DNA of 64,000 nt from contig NZ_CP113517.1 in the NCBI RefSeq assembly GCF_024360925.2, positions 3,100,001 through 3,164,000 on the forward strand, read 5' to 3'. The notes under the pieces were generated by a model. The model was given only the letters and a program-made list of their open reading frames with translations, did not search any database and had not been told where the DNA came from. How positions within the stretch are numbered: the first letter of the stretch is position 1; each line of letters opens with the position of its first letter. Position numbers and translations under genes: made by a program. This DNA comes from Methylomonas rapida (GTDB lineage: Bacteria; Pseudomonadota; Gammaproteobacteria; Methylococcales; Methylomonadaceae). Below are positions 1 through 8,883 of this stretch, piece after piece.

Positions 1-776
1 AAATCAATCCGATTGGCCCGTGCCTGACGCCGATTGCGCTCCGTGGTAGCGCGCCGGTCGCAACCGCCCACACCCTGGCCGGTTTTGTCGGCCATGATAT
101 GCAGCGGGCGAAAAAACGTGATACCGCTATCCTTCACCGCGCCTTTCAAAGCCAAGTCATTCCGGTAGTCATACCCCTTCACCAAATAATCGGAATAGCG
201 TAGCTTGTATTCATCCACCACCGTGTAACTCTCGATATGCTCGCCATACACCAGCGTAGCCACCGGCGCTGCGCTGCTCGGTTCCGTCAACAGCAAACCG
301 CCGTCCGGCGTGGCGTACAACAATAAATTGGCCGCACGGGCCGCATTGATCAAGGCATTGGCCGGCGATTCGCATTGCAAACTAAAGTCCGGCACCACGG
401 CCGCTTTTGCCGTCACTTGCACAGGCACGTTAAACGTACTGCAAAGCCGCTTTACAATCTCATCCAAACTCAAGCCGGACAGGGTTTGCGAATACTGGCA
501 ATCGATCAGCTCCCGGCCCAACGAGCGCGCCTCGATGTCGATGCTATGGCTGTTTGCGTCCACATGCCGGCGAATCGAATCCGGGCGGATCGTCGTCACC
601 ACCGTGCCTTCAATCAACACCTCGATCACGGTATTGGCATCCACCCCCAAACGCTGGCCAGTACCGGGCCGGGTCACCGCCAACGTCACCGAGGCGGCCA
701 GATCATCCACCGACGCGGAGATATGCACCTGCTGCCAGTACGCATAGCGCTGACCATTGAATTTAATCTCAACCAT
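1..776 (-). CDS. Mu gpP-like baseplate hub protein, partial
   Basis: The reading frame opens at ATG 776 and stays open to position 1, so only the N-terminal 258 residues are in the window. The product begins MVEIKFNGQRYAYWQQ and is beta-rich, as in the Mu gpP/gp44 and late-control-D superfamily, which forms the hub at the tip of the contractile tail. It overlaps the end of the circularization-protein gene by 8 nt, so the two are probably translationally coupled. The family call rests on gene order (tape measure, N protein, then hub, as in Mu) and general sequence character. No catalytic motif is expected. Confidence 0.75.
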   Translation of the reverse strand, partial: MVEIKFNGQRYAYWQQVHISASVDDLAASVTLAVTRPGTGQRLGVDANTVIEVLIEGTVVTTIRPDSIRRHVDANSHSIDIEARSLGRELIDCQYSQTLSGLSLDEIVKRLCSTFNVPVQVTAKAAVVPDFSLQCESPANALINAARAANLLLYATPDGGLLLTEPSSAAPVATLVYGEHIESYTVVDEYKLRYSDYLVKGYDYRNDLALKGAVKDSGITFFRPLHIMADKTGQGVGGCDRRATTERNRRQARANRID

Positions 777-1953
777 ACACACGCCCCCGCACGAACAGCG
801 GATGCCGCACGCCATTGCGGGCAATCAACACAGCCTCATCGATCTGCATGCGATGCGCCAAAACCGTGGACGGCAACGGCGATACGATGTCGCGGATCTG
901 CTGCGGCTTGAGGTCTTGCGCCATCACCGCGTCCATCAACGCGGCTCGCGCCGAAATCGCCGCCTGAAACACCGCATCGGGCAAGGCCGGCAGCAACGCA
1001 TCGTAAGCCGCGTCAATAGACTGTAGCGCAGCGTCCCGGTCGGCCTCGGCGGCAAAGTCCACCAGCGTCGCCTGCATGGCGGTCGTTAAAAACAGCCGGC
1101 TTTGCAAGGCCTGTTCACGGGCCAGATTGCCACGCACCGCGCTATCGGTGGCCGCCACGCCGGTCACGACATACGCGGGACGGCTGGACAAAGCGGTCAA
1201 GCGAGACACCCAGCGCGGCCGGTCGCTAGCGGAAAGCGAGATACCCCCCGCATCGGCGCTGGTGTTGCCCTGGACATCACCCAGGCCGACGGCATGGGTC
1301 AGGCTGCGCAAGGTGGCGGCATAGCGGTCAGGCGTCGCCGCCAGACTGCCGACATCACCCTTAAACCCGCTGACCAAATTCAACGCCTGCTGCGCCCAGC
1401 TCAACGGCAGTGCGGCAAACGCAATAGCCTGCCTGACCATTTCCAGACCGCCTTGCACAGTCGAGACAAACGCATTCAAGCCATCGGCGCTCATGGTCAA
1501 CAAATCGAAATCCGCCTCGGCCGCGTCGGCAAAACCCTCGATCGCCGCAGCGGCGGCATCCACCTTATCCGGCTCTGCGACCGGCGGCGGCTCGCCCCCC
1601 GGCACAAACTCAATCGCCAGCGTACAAAAGCCTTGCTCCTGATGGGTTTCGCGCCGGCTCCAACTGCGGGCGCGCACCCACAACCGGCCCAGCCACGGAT
1701 GAATCAGCCACTCCGCGCCGGGCTTGATCAATTCGGCAATCAGCGCATCGCACGCGGTGTCGTAATTCGCGCCGATAAAATAGGCGTTCAGCGTCCAGCC
1801 ATTAGCCTGACCGCCCAAATCCTCCACCACCGGCCACTCCGCGCCGGGAAACTCATGCACCGCCAGGCGGCGGCCGCCTTTAGCGTCGTGGCTGTCGGTC
1901 AAAAACTCGAGGTCGCGGAATTGGGCGGTTTGCCAGCGGTCTTGGTAACTCAT
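769..1953 (-). CDS. Mu gp43 (N)-type DNA circularization/tail protein
   Basis: The 394-aa product starts MSYQDRWQTAQFRDLEFLTDSHD and has the family's opening block, in which the protein recognises its own tail context (HEFPGAEWPVVEDLGG, NAYFIGANYD). Mu-like N proteins are called DNA circularization proteins and are also structural components of the tail/baseplate. The start overlaps the stop of the tape-measure gene by one base and the end overlaps the hub gene. A long alanine-rich middle section (residues about 130-330) is typical. Family assignment is from recognised sequence blocks and synteny. Confidence 0.8.
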   Translation of the reverse strand: MSYQDRWQTAQFRDLEFLTDSHDAKGGRRLAVHEFPGAEWPVVEDLGGQANGWTLNAYFIGANYDTACDALIAELIKPGAEWLIHPWLGRLWVRARSWSRRETHQEQGFCTLAIEFVPGGEPPPVAEPDKVDAAAAAIEGFADAAEADFDLLTMSADGLNAFVSTVQGGLEMVRQAIAFAALPLSWAQQALNLVSGFKGDVGSLAATPDRYAATLRSLTHAVGLGDVQGNTSADAGGISLSASDRPRWVSRLTALSSRPAYVVTGVAATDSAVRGNLAREQALQSRLFLTTAMQATLVDFAAEADRDAALQSIDAAYDALLPALPDAVFQAAISARAALMDAVMAQDLKPQQIRDIVSPLPSTVLAHRMQIDEAVLIARNGVRHPLFVRGRVYG

Positions 1954-3923
1954 TAGGGTGATCCTGGTGCGCCGGTGCGGATGTTGCCGGTGTTGCTTTT
2001 GACTTCGTGGCTTGCTACACCGCGCGATTTTTGCTTATCGACGCGCGCCAAGTAACCCATGTCTTTAGGCTCTATCACGACATGCACTAGATTTTTTGCT
2101 GATTCGACGACGTCATAAGCGAATGTGCTGAGCGTAGCATCCGGGGCATCTGAAAAATACTGCACGGCTTTATCTACTGCCGGTTTAACTACGGTTGACC
2201 CGAATTCGAAACCCGCCACAGCCGCTGAAATGACACCAGCAGCACTTACCAATTTAGAAGCCGTCATCGTGGCGGCCCCGGCCAAACCACCAGCACCGCC
2301 AGACGTGCCCAACGCTAATGCCGTAAAACCGGCAGCACTTGCTACAGCGGTAATCCCGGATGTAGCGAGTGTAGTGCCTCCTGTCAGCTCTGGATACTTG
2401 GCTGAAAGGTCGGAAAACTTATCCGCCAAATCACCAATGATCGGCGTCAACCGGTCGGCGGCGGCATACTCGCCCAGATCTTTCAATTCCCCAGCGCGGC
2501 GCACCTTAAAGCCGCTTTTGGTTTCCATGTAACCAAAATCGCTATTCACCGCGCCATCTCTTACGGCTTGCGCTATTGATTCAGCCACCTGTTTTCCAAA
2601 ATCAACATCGAGCAAACTGATCATGCCGGACTTGGCTTGCATGTCTCTAAAGAACGTTGCCAATCCTTGACCACCCGCCATACTTTTGATGGATTCAATC
2701 GCTGCATCTTGATCAGCAACACTTTTAGCAGACTTTAGTTTTGCCATGGCCGGTTTCAGATTCGGATTTTTATCAATCTCACTTTGAATCACTTGCTGCC
2801 AAGCAGTGGCTGGATCGATACCTTGCGCTGCTTTCATCATCAACATTTTGCCAAGATCACCCCGTCCAGCATCGTCGAATGCTTTCGCGGTATCGTCTGA
2901 TTGCAGCTTTGCCAAAGCATTCTTAACGTTATTGGCGGCTTCTTGTGATGTGCCGGCCTTGCCGCGTGCTTGTTGCAACCAAACCAGCAGCTTTTCATAG
3001 CCCGCTTGGCCGGTTAAACCTGCGTTCTTGGCATCTGGCAACAATTCAGGCAGGTAACGCGCCATGTCGACCATTTCAAACTGTCCAGCTTTACCAGCGC
3101 CTACACCTTGCTCAACCATGCGCTTGGCTTGATCCAGATTTTTGGCGTAACCGCTACCCATCAACGTAGTTAACAGATTTGATACATCCTCGCCAGCTGC
3201 ACCTTGTCCGCTTGAAACCTTGGCAATAAATGGCAATAAATCGATAGCGCCTTGAGTGCCACCTACCTGATTGCCTGAAATTAACGTATGCAATGCATCC
3301 AATGCCGAGTCTTTGGTCATGCCGTTTTTAACCGCTTCGACTATCGCCGCGCGCATGGCATCTTCACCCATTTTTTTGCCGGCATAGTTATATTCCGCAT
3401 AACCGGTGTTGGCTTCCAATGCCAATCGCTCATCAAAGCTCATTGCATTCATCACAGGCTGTTTCAGCGTGTACGTCCCAGCAATGAGACCTGCGGTGCC
3501 GGCCACAACGCCGCGAATCCGCCCCTGCGCCGTTTCAAAATCCTTGGCGGCCTTGGCGGCTTTTTGCTGCTCGGCCGTCAGCTTGCCCATTTCATTGGTC
3601 AGTCGGGTGATCTTTTGCCGGGTCTTTTCGGCGGCGCGGGTGAGTTCATCTTGGCTTGCGGTGCCGGATTTTCTAAGTTCTTGGTAAGCGTTGACGGTTT
3701 TCCGCATTTCTTCGCGGATTTTGCTTTCCGACCGCATGCCCAACTGCTCGCGAGCCAAGGATAGGCGCTCGTAGCTTTGGCGCTGCTTGTTGTTGGATTG
3801 GTTGACCCGCTGTTCAGCATCTCGGGTGATCTTTTCGACGTGTTTGGCAACCTTGTCGATCGCCGAAGATGCCCCGGCGTCCGATACCTTGATGCGTAAC
3901 TCGACAGGGACTTGATTGGACAT
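1953..3923 (-). CDS. Phage tail tape measure protein (Mu gp42 position)
   Basis: This 656-aa protein has a charged coiled-coil N-terminus (residues about 15-135, rich in K, E, Q and R), a glycine/alanine-rich middle and hydrophobic stretches near residue 545-600 (TTLATSGITAVASAAGF and following). That is the usual build of a tape measure protein, which sets tail length and is ejected into the host envelope. At 656 aa it would span a fairly short tail. It lies directly after the tail chaperone and its frameshift product, as in Mu and P2. A late-type palindrome lies 62 bp upstream of its ATG, so it may have its own promoter. Confidence 0.85.
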   Translation of the reverse strand: MSNQVPVELRIKVSDAGASSAIDKVAKHVEKITRDAEQRVNQSNNKQRQSYERLSLAREQLGMRSESKIREEMRKTVNAYQELRKSGTASQDELTRAAEKTRQKITRLTNEMGKLTAEQQKAAKAAKDFETAQGRIRGVVAGTAGLIAGTYTLKQPVMNAMSFDERLALEANTGYAEYNYAGKKMGEDAMRAAIVEAVKNGMTKDSALDALHTLISGNQVGGTQGAIDLLPFIAKVSSGQGAAGEDVSNLLTTLMGSGYAKNLDQAKRMVEQGVGAGKAGQFEMVDMARYLPELLPDAKNAGLTGQAGYEKLLVWLQQARGKAGTSQEAANNVKNALAKLQSDDTAKAFDDAGRGDLGKMLMMKAAQGIDPATAWQQVIQSEIDKNPNLKPAMAKLKSAKSVADQDAAIESIKSMAGGQGLATFFRDMQAKSGMISLLDVDFGKQVAESIAQAVRDGAVNSDFGYMETKSGFKVRRAGELKDLGEYAAADRLTPIIGDLADKFSDLSAKYPELTGGTTLATSGITAVASAAGFTALALGTSGGAGGLAGAATMTASKLVSAAGVISAAVAGFEFGSTVVKPAVDKAVQYFSDAPDATLSTFAYDVVESAKNLVHVVIEPKDMGYLARVDKQKSRGVASHEVKSNTGNIRTGAPGSP

Positions 3924-3984
3924 AAAAAAACTCCGGATACGGGATGTAACCGGAGTTTACGGGGATAAAGCAGATATGATCAGG

Positions 3985-4000
3985 CTGGAAATGTTTCCAG
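3985..4000 (-). promoter_or_regulatory. Late-operon palindrome, copy 1
   Basis: Reads CTGGAAACATTTCCAG toward the tape-measure gene, whose ATG starts 62 bp downstream. The same palindrome, with the same following bases (CCTGATCA), occurs at 11635-11650 upstream of the protease gene, and a close copy lies upstream of the lysis operon at 23662-23677. Shared sequence, orientation and spacing suggest a binding site for a phage activator. This is inferred from the repeats only. Confidence 0.55.
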
Positions 4001-4049
4001 GGATATAGTCTCCCCTTGGGAGAGGGCCGGGGTGAGTGTGTATTTACTC

Positions 4050-4125
4050 GTTCCCACGCTCCCGCGTGGGAATGCATAGCGTGCTTTAGTGCCGGTATGG
4101 GTTCCCACGGCGGACCGTGGGAACC
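4050..4125. repeat. Two REP-like hairpins, GTTCCCACG family
   Basis: Two inverted repeats, 4050-4072 and 4100-4125, each pair GTTCCCACG with CGTGGGAA(C). Related hairpins occur at 6394-6417 and 13503-13525, always in small gaps between prophage genes. They look like bacterial interspersed palindromes that settled in the prophage after integration. Confidence 0.7.
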
Positions 4126-4130
4126 AGGGG

Positions 4131-4271
4131 CTAATCAAACTTCCGCCCCTCCATAGCCGCCGCCATCTTGGCCCACATAAACAACTCGACCAACGGCAGG
4201 GCTTTAATGACCGGCAGCGGCTGATGCAGGCCGCGCGCGACTAATCCGACAGCGGTGAGGATTCTGATGAC
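4131..4271 (-). CDS. Tail chaperone extension reached by -1 frameshift
   Basis: After the slippery heptamer at 4271-4277, the -1 frame stays open for 46 codons (VIRILTAVGLVARGLHQPLP and on, ending MEGRKFD) to a TAG at 4131-4133. Added to the first 91 residues of the upstream gene it gives a 137-aa fusion. This is the equivalent of the long tail-assembly chaperone form of Mu (gp41/42), P2 (E/E') and lambda (G/GT). There is no good independent start codon with a ribosome binding site for this segment. It is predicted, not shown. Confidence 0.65.
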   Translation of the reverse strand, partial: VIRILTAVGLVARGLHQPLPVIKALPLVELFMWAKMAAAMEGRKFD

Positions 4272-4543
4272 TTTTTTTCGGCTGTTTGCGCCGCCACCGC
4301 CGCATCCGCCTCGAGCATGTCGCTGGCGATCTGCTCCGCCCGCACATAATCCGGCCCGCGCAGCTGCTTGATCAACGCTTCGTCGGTGCCGGTCAACGAC
4401 GCAATCAACGCAATCCGCTGCGCCACGCCGCCGCGCTGGTCGAAGGACAGATAATCTTCGGCGGTGGTGTAGTCGCGAAAGCTGAGTTCTGTGATTTGTT
4501 TTTTGCCGAGATTTAACGGCGTGGATAGTATGAGTTTTGGCAT
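4241..4543 (-). CDS. Phage tail assembly chaperone, short form (Mu gp41-like)
   Basis: The 100-aa protein MPKLILSTPLNLGKKQITEL belongs to the phage tail assembly protein family of Mu gp41/P2 gpE. It has the typical polar C-terminal tail (TAEKKSSESSPLSD), whose codons carry the A AAA AAG slippery sequence. It should bind the tape measure protein while the tail tube forms. It is separated from the tube gene by an inserted hydrolase gene (4618-6000), which is not usual in Mu. Confidence 0.8.
   Translation of the reverse strand: MPKLILSTPLNLGKKQITELSFRDYTTAEDYLSFDQRGGVAQRIALIASLTGTDEALIKQLRGPDYVRAEQIASDMLEADAAVAAQTAEKKSSESSPLSD
4271..4277 (-). promoter_or_regulatory. -1 ribosomal frameshift slippery site (A AAA AAG)
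   Basis: Read on the minus strand in the zero frame the codons are GAA AAA AAG, giving the classical A_AAA_AAG heptamer. It occurs ten codons before the zero-frame stop, and the -1 frame continues to 4131. Position between tube and tape measure genes is where a programmed frameshift is expected in contractile-tailed phages. Confidence 0.7.
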
Positions 4544-4617
4544 GGTGTTTTGCTTGTGTAGTTGGATGCCATTCGGCGGAACCGCGATGCGTTCCGCCTT
4601 ACGGGTTGCGGGTTTGT

Positions 4618-6000
4618 CTAAGCTAGTGTCTTGCTATGATTGATCATCGCATGCTGTCCAAATCGCACCGTTACCTCGGCGGCTATTTTGCTGTAAAAAG
4701 AGGTTTGAATATAAATACCTGTCGTCCCATCTGGTATTGCCATTTTAGGAGTTGCTATGACGCCTCGCCAGCCGGCCTTATTGAGCGCCGGGTGTATTGA
4801 GTTAGTCGTAAATCCTTTTGCTGTTTTATTTGCGCCTGCAAATGTGATCAAAATGTATGGATAGTGCACATTCGCCGGGTTGCTGCCGGCATCGACTTCA
4901 ATCTCGCAGAGATATTGCACGACATCACCAATTGCAAAACCTGCGTTTAAAGCAATGGCGGAACCGTTTGAATAAAAATCCAGTAGCTTGCCGGCCCCGT
5001 CTGGCGTCCATACGACTTGTTGCCAGTAGCCCGGACCATCAGTGCGCGCCACTTTTGACGCAACCGCAGTGCCACCGTTTGCGGTAGTTCTGATGCTAAA
5101 GCCGTTTGCGACATTACCTGTCACGTTTGCGCCTTTTGCGCCTGACGTACCAATGTTTATAGAATTCGGGTCGATAGCCGTTTCGTCTGCTGTTCCCAAC
5201 GCGGCAATACCAAACAACGGGGATTTGTTGGGTAGGTAAGGGTCAAGCACGCTAGCGGCTGTTTGTGCAATTAAAAATGCGCCCGGCAAATCAGGATGCA
5301 ACCCATCAACCGCCAATGTGCTCTTAGCCGCACCCGTTAATACATCCGGATCGGCGCATTGATAATGCTGTGGAATCACGACAACATCGAACAAACGTGG
5401 CGCTGTATGCAGCATCCACTGATTGAATTTGGCCCAAACCGAGCGTTTCGCGGTGGTGTCTAGCTGATTAGATGGCCCAACCGTGTTTGAGATAACCCGC
5501 ATCCCTGCGGCATTGAGCGTTGCAAACAAATAGCTATATTCAGCAACTAATTCATCAAATGATTTTGTGCCTGGATTGAAGTCATTGACGCTTGCTCGCA
5601 GAGCACACCAATGAGCGCCAGATGCTATGGCAGCTCCGATTCTGTTCCTGTAAACAGAGGCTCCAGTTAATGCGCCAGTTCCGCTTATGCCGTCAATGTG
5701 GATAAAGTCCAACCGTTGACTCATCAGTAAGTTTGTTAAATTCCAGACCGCATAAGATTCAGTCGACAACGAGCCAGCTGTATCAGTGATTTTTGCGCGC
5801 TCATCAAATGAATCTCCTACGATAGCGACTTTATTTTTAGGGTTTGATATTGACAGTCTATGCAACCTTGACTCGTCGCATAAATACAGTATCCCTTTAA
5901 TCCTAACCATACCATCCTCATACCCAGCCGCCCCACCATCAGTCTCAAACTCGGCCATCGAGTCATATTCCCAAATCTCCCGTGCGCGTCGCTTGCCCAT
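4618..6000 (-). CDS. SGNH/GDSL-type hydrolase in the tail operon
   Basis: The 460-aa product shows SGNH hydrolase blocks: GDS in KVAIVGDSFDERAK (residues about 58-71, catalytic Ser), ND in ALRASVNDF (block III) and DGLHPD (Asp-x-x-His, block V). Such enzymes usually remove acetyl or other ester groups from polysaccharides. The C-terminal half (after about residue 245) is a separate beta-rich part that resembles a carbohydrate-binding or fibre-type domain. The gene starts in a TAATG overlap with the tube gene stop, so it is transcribed with the tail genes. A tail-borne surface-glycan esterase or a lysogenic-conversion enzyme are both possible. The N-terminal 40 residues are not recognised. Confidence 0.7.
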   Translation of the reverse strand: MGKRRAREIWEYDSMAEFETDGGAAGYEDGMVRIKGILYLCDESRLHRLSISNPKNKVAIVGDSFDERAKITDTAGSLSTESYAVWNLTNLLMSQRLDFIHIDGISGTGALTGASVYRNRIGAAIASGAHWCALRASVNDFNPGTKSFDELVAEYSYLFATLNAAGMRVISNTVGPSNQLDTTAKRSVWAKFNQWMLHTAPRLFDVVVIPQHYQCADPDVLTGAAKSTLAVDGLHPDLPGAFLIAQTAASVLDPYLPNKSPLFGIAALGTADETAIDPNSINIGTSGAKGANVTGNVANGFSIRTTANGGTAVASKVARTDGPGYWQQVVWTPDGAGKLLDFYSNGSAIALNAGFAIGDVVQYLCEIEVDAGSNPANVHYPYILITFAGANKTAKGFTTNSIHPALNKAGWRGVIATPKMAIPDGTTGIYIQTSFYSKIAAEVTVRFGQHAMINHSKTLA

Positions 6001-6365
6001 TACGCAATCCTCTCTGAGGTATTGCTCATCAGCGTAAGCTTGCTTTCACCCTCGCCAAACCCGGCCGGTTCGCCGGCGCGGAACGCTTGCGGCATCATAT
6101 AGACTTGGCCACTGGTCAGGCGCACCACGACATCTTCGTTCTTGATGTTGTTGATCGCATCCATATCCACGCCGGCTTGCAGATTGATGTTCAGATCCAG
6201 CTTGGCGGGGCTGCTGGAGGTTTTGTAGCCGCCGTCTTCCGGCAGCCGGCCGGGGACATGGTCGCGGGTTTCGCCGGACGGGGTAAAGGTGCCGGGCTCT
6301 TTGGCCAGCGGCAGTTTGCCGATGGAGGGTACCGAAACGGTGCGGATATTGTTTAATTCAGCCAT
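6000..6365 (-). CDS. Tail tube protein (Mu gpM-like)
   Basis: 121-aa protein beginning MAELNNIRTVSVPSIGKLPL and including KTSSSPAKLDLNINLQAGVD and VRLTSGQVYMMPQAF. These blocks and the length match the Mu-type contractile tail tube family, in which stacked hexamers form the inner tube. It follows the sheath gene directly, as in all Mu-like phages, and overlaps the SGNH hydrolase gene by one base. Confidence 0.85.
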   Translation of the reverse strand: MAELNNIRTVSVPSIGKLPLAKEPGTFTPSGETRDHVPGRLPEDGGYKTSSSPAKLDLNINLQAGVDMDAINNIKNEDVVVRLTSGQVYMMPQAFRAGEPAGFGEGESKLTLMSNTSERIA

Positions 6366-6393
6366 GGTTTAAATCTCCAAAAATGTCTGCTGT

Positions 6394-6417
6394 GTTCCCA
6401 CGCCGGAGCGTGGGAAC
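6394..6417. repeat. REP-like hairpin, GTTCCCACG family
   Basis: A perfect stem, GTTCCCACGC paired with GCGTGGGAAC around a CGGA loop, fills the gap between sheath and tube genes. It belongs to the same family as the hairpins at 4050-4125 and 13503-13525. Confidence 0.7.
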
Positions 6418-6432
6418 CCTGTTGGATCGGGG

Positions 6433-7893
6433 TTAAACCCGCTTGGCAAACTGTGCCCGGCCGGCCAGGATGTAGAACGGCGACAGCAGTACCGGTTTGT
6501 CCAAATAGTTGAAGCGGCTCGGATTGGTCGGGTCTTGCTCCACGACCAGCGTATCTTTGTAATAGGCATAGTTTTGCACCCAGCCGTATTCGCGCATCAA
6601 GGTGTTCTGGTACAGGCTCAGCAGATACGCCCGCACCGAATCCTCGGTGGTAATGCGCAATCCGGGTTTATAGCCCTCGTTGGTCTTGGCCGCCGCCGTG
6701 CCGACAAAGGCCTTGATGGCGCCCATGCGCTGCACGTAGCGAATCCGCTCCAGCACCTCCGGCGTGTTGACGTCCAGATACGCATCGTCCGGCGAGCCGT
6801 CCGGCCGTTTCTGGTGCAGGGTGATCAGGCGCTTGATGGTGCAACTGCCATCCGCGCCGATCTGCATCACGCTCATACCCTTAAACAGCAGGCTGTTGGC
6901 GTTGGTCCAGTCGTGGTAGGTCGTGCCGATCATGCCGGTCAAGGTAGTGCCTTCCAGGGATTCCACCGGGTTGTTGTACAACTTCGGCGCGGCCGCTGCC
7001 GTGACGATCGCGGCCGCTTCCCAGGTGGGGGTTGGGTTGATCTCCAACGACAGCATGCAAATGTGCTCATAGTTTTTGGTTTCGCCAAAGCCGGCTGCCG
7101 CCGCGTAATCGCCGCGATGGGCGGTAAACGCTCTAAAGCCGGCCTGCACCGGCGGTTGATAACGGCGCTGGCTTTCGGTGTGCCAGGCAGCCAGGGTGGC
7201 GGCGTCGTTGATGCCCAGTGCGATATAGCGGTACCAGCGGTTGGCGCCCAACAGCGTGGTCAAATCGCCCGGCGCCGGGTCGCCCGATCCGCCGGCCATG
7301 GCCGACAAGGTCAGCCCCAGCCCGGTCGGCTTGAGTTCGCCATACAGATTCAAGCGCAAATCGATGTTGTTGCCGCAGGTGCCTTTGTGGCGGGCGGTCA
7401 AAGTCACGACGCTAGCCACGGCGGCGGCCGTGACCGGAATATCGGCATCGGTAAACGCGGCGGCAATCGCGGTGGCGATTTGCGCGGTGGTCATCGTGCT
7501 GGCAATGCCGACGCTGACCAATTTGCCGCCTATATATAATGATAGGGTGCCGTCGGCAGTGGCGACGTTGGTCACCGTGATAGTACCGGTCGCGGCCACG
7601 CCAGCCACGTTGTCGGCATACGGCAGCATGTACAAGTCCAGGGTTTCGTCGATGGCCCGGTAACGCGCGGCCATTTGCGCCAGCATCGAGCCGGCGCCGG
7701 CTTTTTGCACCGCGTCGTACACCGAGCTGATCCGGGTAATCTCGCCGGCCACGGCGGTTCCGGCGGCCAATTTTTGACCGACCAGCAGCACGGCGGGAAT
7801 ATCGTCGCCCAGGCCGGCCTGGCTGCCGTCGATTTCGATATAGACGCCGGGGTAGCGCAGCGCCTGCGGAATGTAGTCGTAACTGATAGTCAT
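6433..7893 (-). CDS. Contractile tail sheath protein (Mu gpL-like)
   Basis: The 486-aa protein has the sheath signature near the N-terminus (ALRYPGVYIEIDGSQAGL) and near the C-terminus (an extended arm ending LVEQDPTNPSRFNYLDKPVL). Length is typical for Mu-like sheath proteins. Around the inner tube these subunits contract on adsorption. The gene overlaps the end of the gp37 gene by 4 nt. The central part contains an alanine-rich inserted domain (residues about 100-200), normal for this family. Confidence 0.9.
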   Translation of the reverse strand: MTISYDYIPQALRYPGVYIEIDGSQAGLGDDIPAVLLVGQKLAAGTAVAGEITRISSVYDAVQKAGAGSMLAQMAARYRAIDETLDLYMLPYADNVAGVAATGTITVTNVATADGTLSLYIGGKLVSVGIASTMTTAQIATAIAAAFTDADIPVTAAAVASVVTLTARHKGTCGNNIDLRLNLYGELKPTGLGLTLSAMAGGSGDPAPGDLTTLLGANRWYRYIALGINDAATLAAWHTESQRRYQPPVQAGFRAFTAHRGDYAAAAGFGETKNYEHICMLSLEINPTPTWEAAAIVTAAAAPKLYNNPVESLEGTTLTGMIGTTYHDWTNANSLLFKGMSVMQIGADGSCTIKRLITLHQKRPDGSPDDAYLDVNTPEVLERIRYVQRMGAIKAFVGTAAAKTNEGYKPGLRITTEDSVRAYLLSLYQNTLMREYGWVQNYAYYKDTLVVEQDPTNPSRFNYLDKPVLLSPFYILAGRAQFAKRV

Positions 7894-8378
7894 AGGTCGG
7901 GTGCTCCGGTGTAAACCAGCTCGCTATACGGGCCGGGGTCGGGTAAATAGTTGGTAATCAGGGCATCGAATTGGTAACGGTCTGCCCAGTAAATGTCCTG
8001 CTGGGTGTATTCCAGCACCTTGCCGCCCACGAACCGGATCGGCGTGATGTCGGCCTCTATCTCCCAGCCTTGCAGCAACTTGCGCACGGCGTGTCGATAG
8101 GCCAGCAACACGTCGTCGGTTTCGCCGGCGCGCTGGGTGCGGGTGTTCTCGATGGCGATGATGGCATCGAACGCCAGCGTCATATCCTCGGCGCGGCCTT
8201 CGTTATCGGCGGCATCGGATTTGTCGGCGGCGCGGACCAGCCAAATCGCCGGCAGCGGTAAGGCGGTCGGCTCGATTTGGGCAAACTCGGCGGCCAGGCC
8301 GAAATCGCGAAACCAGGCGCCGTCAAAATGGGCGGGCTTGGGCTTGAGGTGATTGAGTACCGGTGTCAACGAGATCAC
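7890..8378 (-). CDS. Tail terminator-like protein (Mu gp37)
   Basis: 162 aa, MISLTPVLNHLKPKPAHFDG at the N-terminus, matching the Mu gp37 family in length and position just upstream of the sheath gene. Such proteins cap the tail at the head-proximal end. The stop overlaps the sheath start (ATGA). No enzymatic motif is present. Confidence 0.75.
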   Translation of the reverse strand: MISLTPVLNHLKPKPAHFDGAWFRDFGLAAEFAQIEPTALPLPAIWLVRAADKSDAADNEGRAEDMTLAFDAIIAIENTRTQRAGETDDVLLAYRHAVRKLLQGWEIEADITPIRFVGGKVLEYTQQDIYWADRYQFDALITNYLPDPGPYSELVYTGAPDL

Positions 8379-8379
8379 G

Positions 8380-8883
8380 TTACCAGTCCTCGATTACAGT
8401 TGTCGCGCTGCCATAACGCCGGGTTGAACTCTCGAACTGCACCAGGTCATCGGATACGACCGGGTCCAGCGGGCCGGGTGGCGGTGCGGGCACCAAGTCC
8501 AGCTCGCCGCGCTTGAACATCTTGAGCATGTCCATGACGCCGTCGTAAGCCCGTTGCACTTCGGCGGTCATCCGCTCCGCGCCTTGCAAATAAAACAGGG
8601 CGATAGTCGACGCCATCCGCGCCAGCAGACTGGTTTGGGTACCGTCCGGAACGCCGGCGCTGATCAATACCTGGTCGGCATCAGCCAAGGCTTTGTCGAT
8701 CGCATCCAGCGCACCGGCCAGTGCGGTTTGCTCGTCAGCGCTGTAGACGGCCAAACTGCCGCCGTTAATGGCGACGCGCAGCGCGGCTTCCGGAGGCATC
8801 ACCATGTCGGCCGGCACTGCCAGTTGCGCGAGGCGGCGGGCGTTGGTACGGGCCAACAGATCGGCGCGGGTAGCGAAGGGCAT
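8380..8883 (-). CDS. Head-tail connector protein (Mu gp36, DUF1320)
   Basis: The 167-aa product begins MPFATRADLLARTNARRLAQ and contains SLLARMASTIALFYLQG, both typical of DUF1320, the family of Mu gp36. These are all-helical head-completion or adaptor proteins. It overlaps the gp35-like gene by one base and is followed after one base by the gp37-like gene, so the set is one operon. Confidence 0.85.
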   Translation of the reverse strand: MPFATRADLLARTNARRLAQLAVPADMVMPPEAALRVAINGGSLAVYSADEQTALAGALDAIDKALADADQVLISAGVPDGTQTSLLARMASTIALFYLQGAERMTAEVQRAYDGVMDMLKMFKRGELDLVPAPPPGPLDPVVSDDLVQFESSTRRYGSATTVIEDW

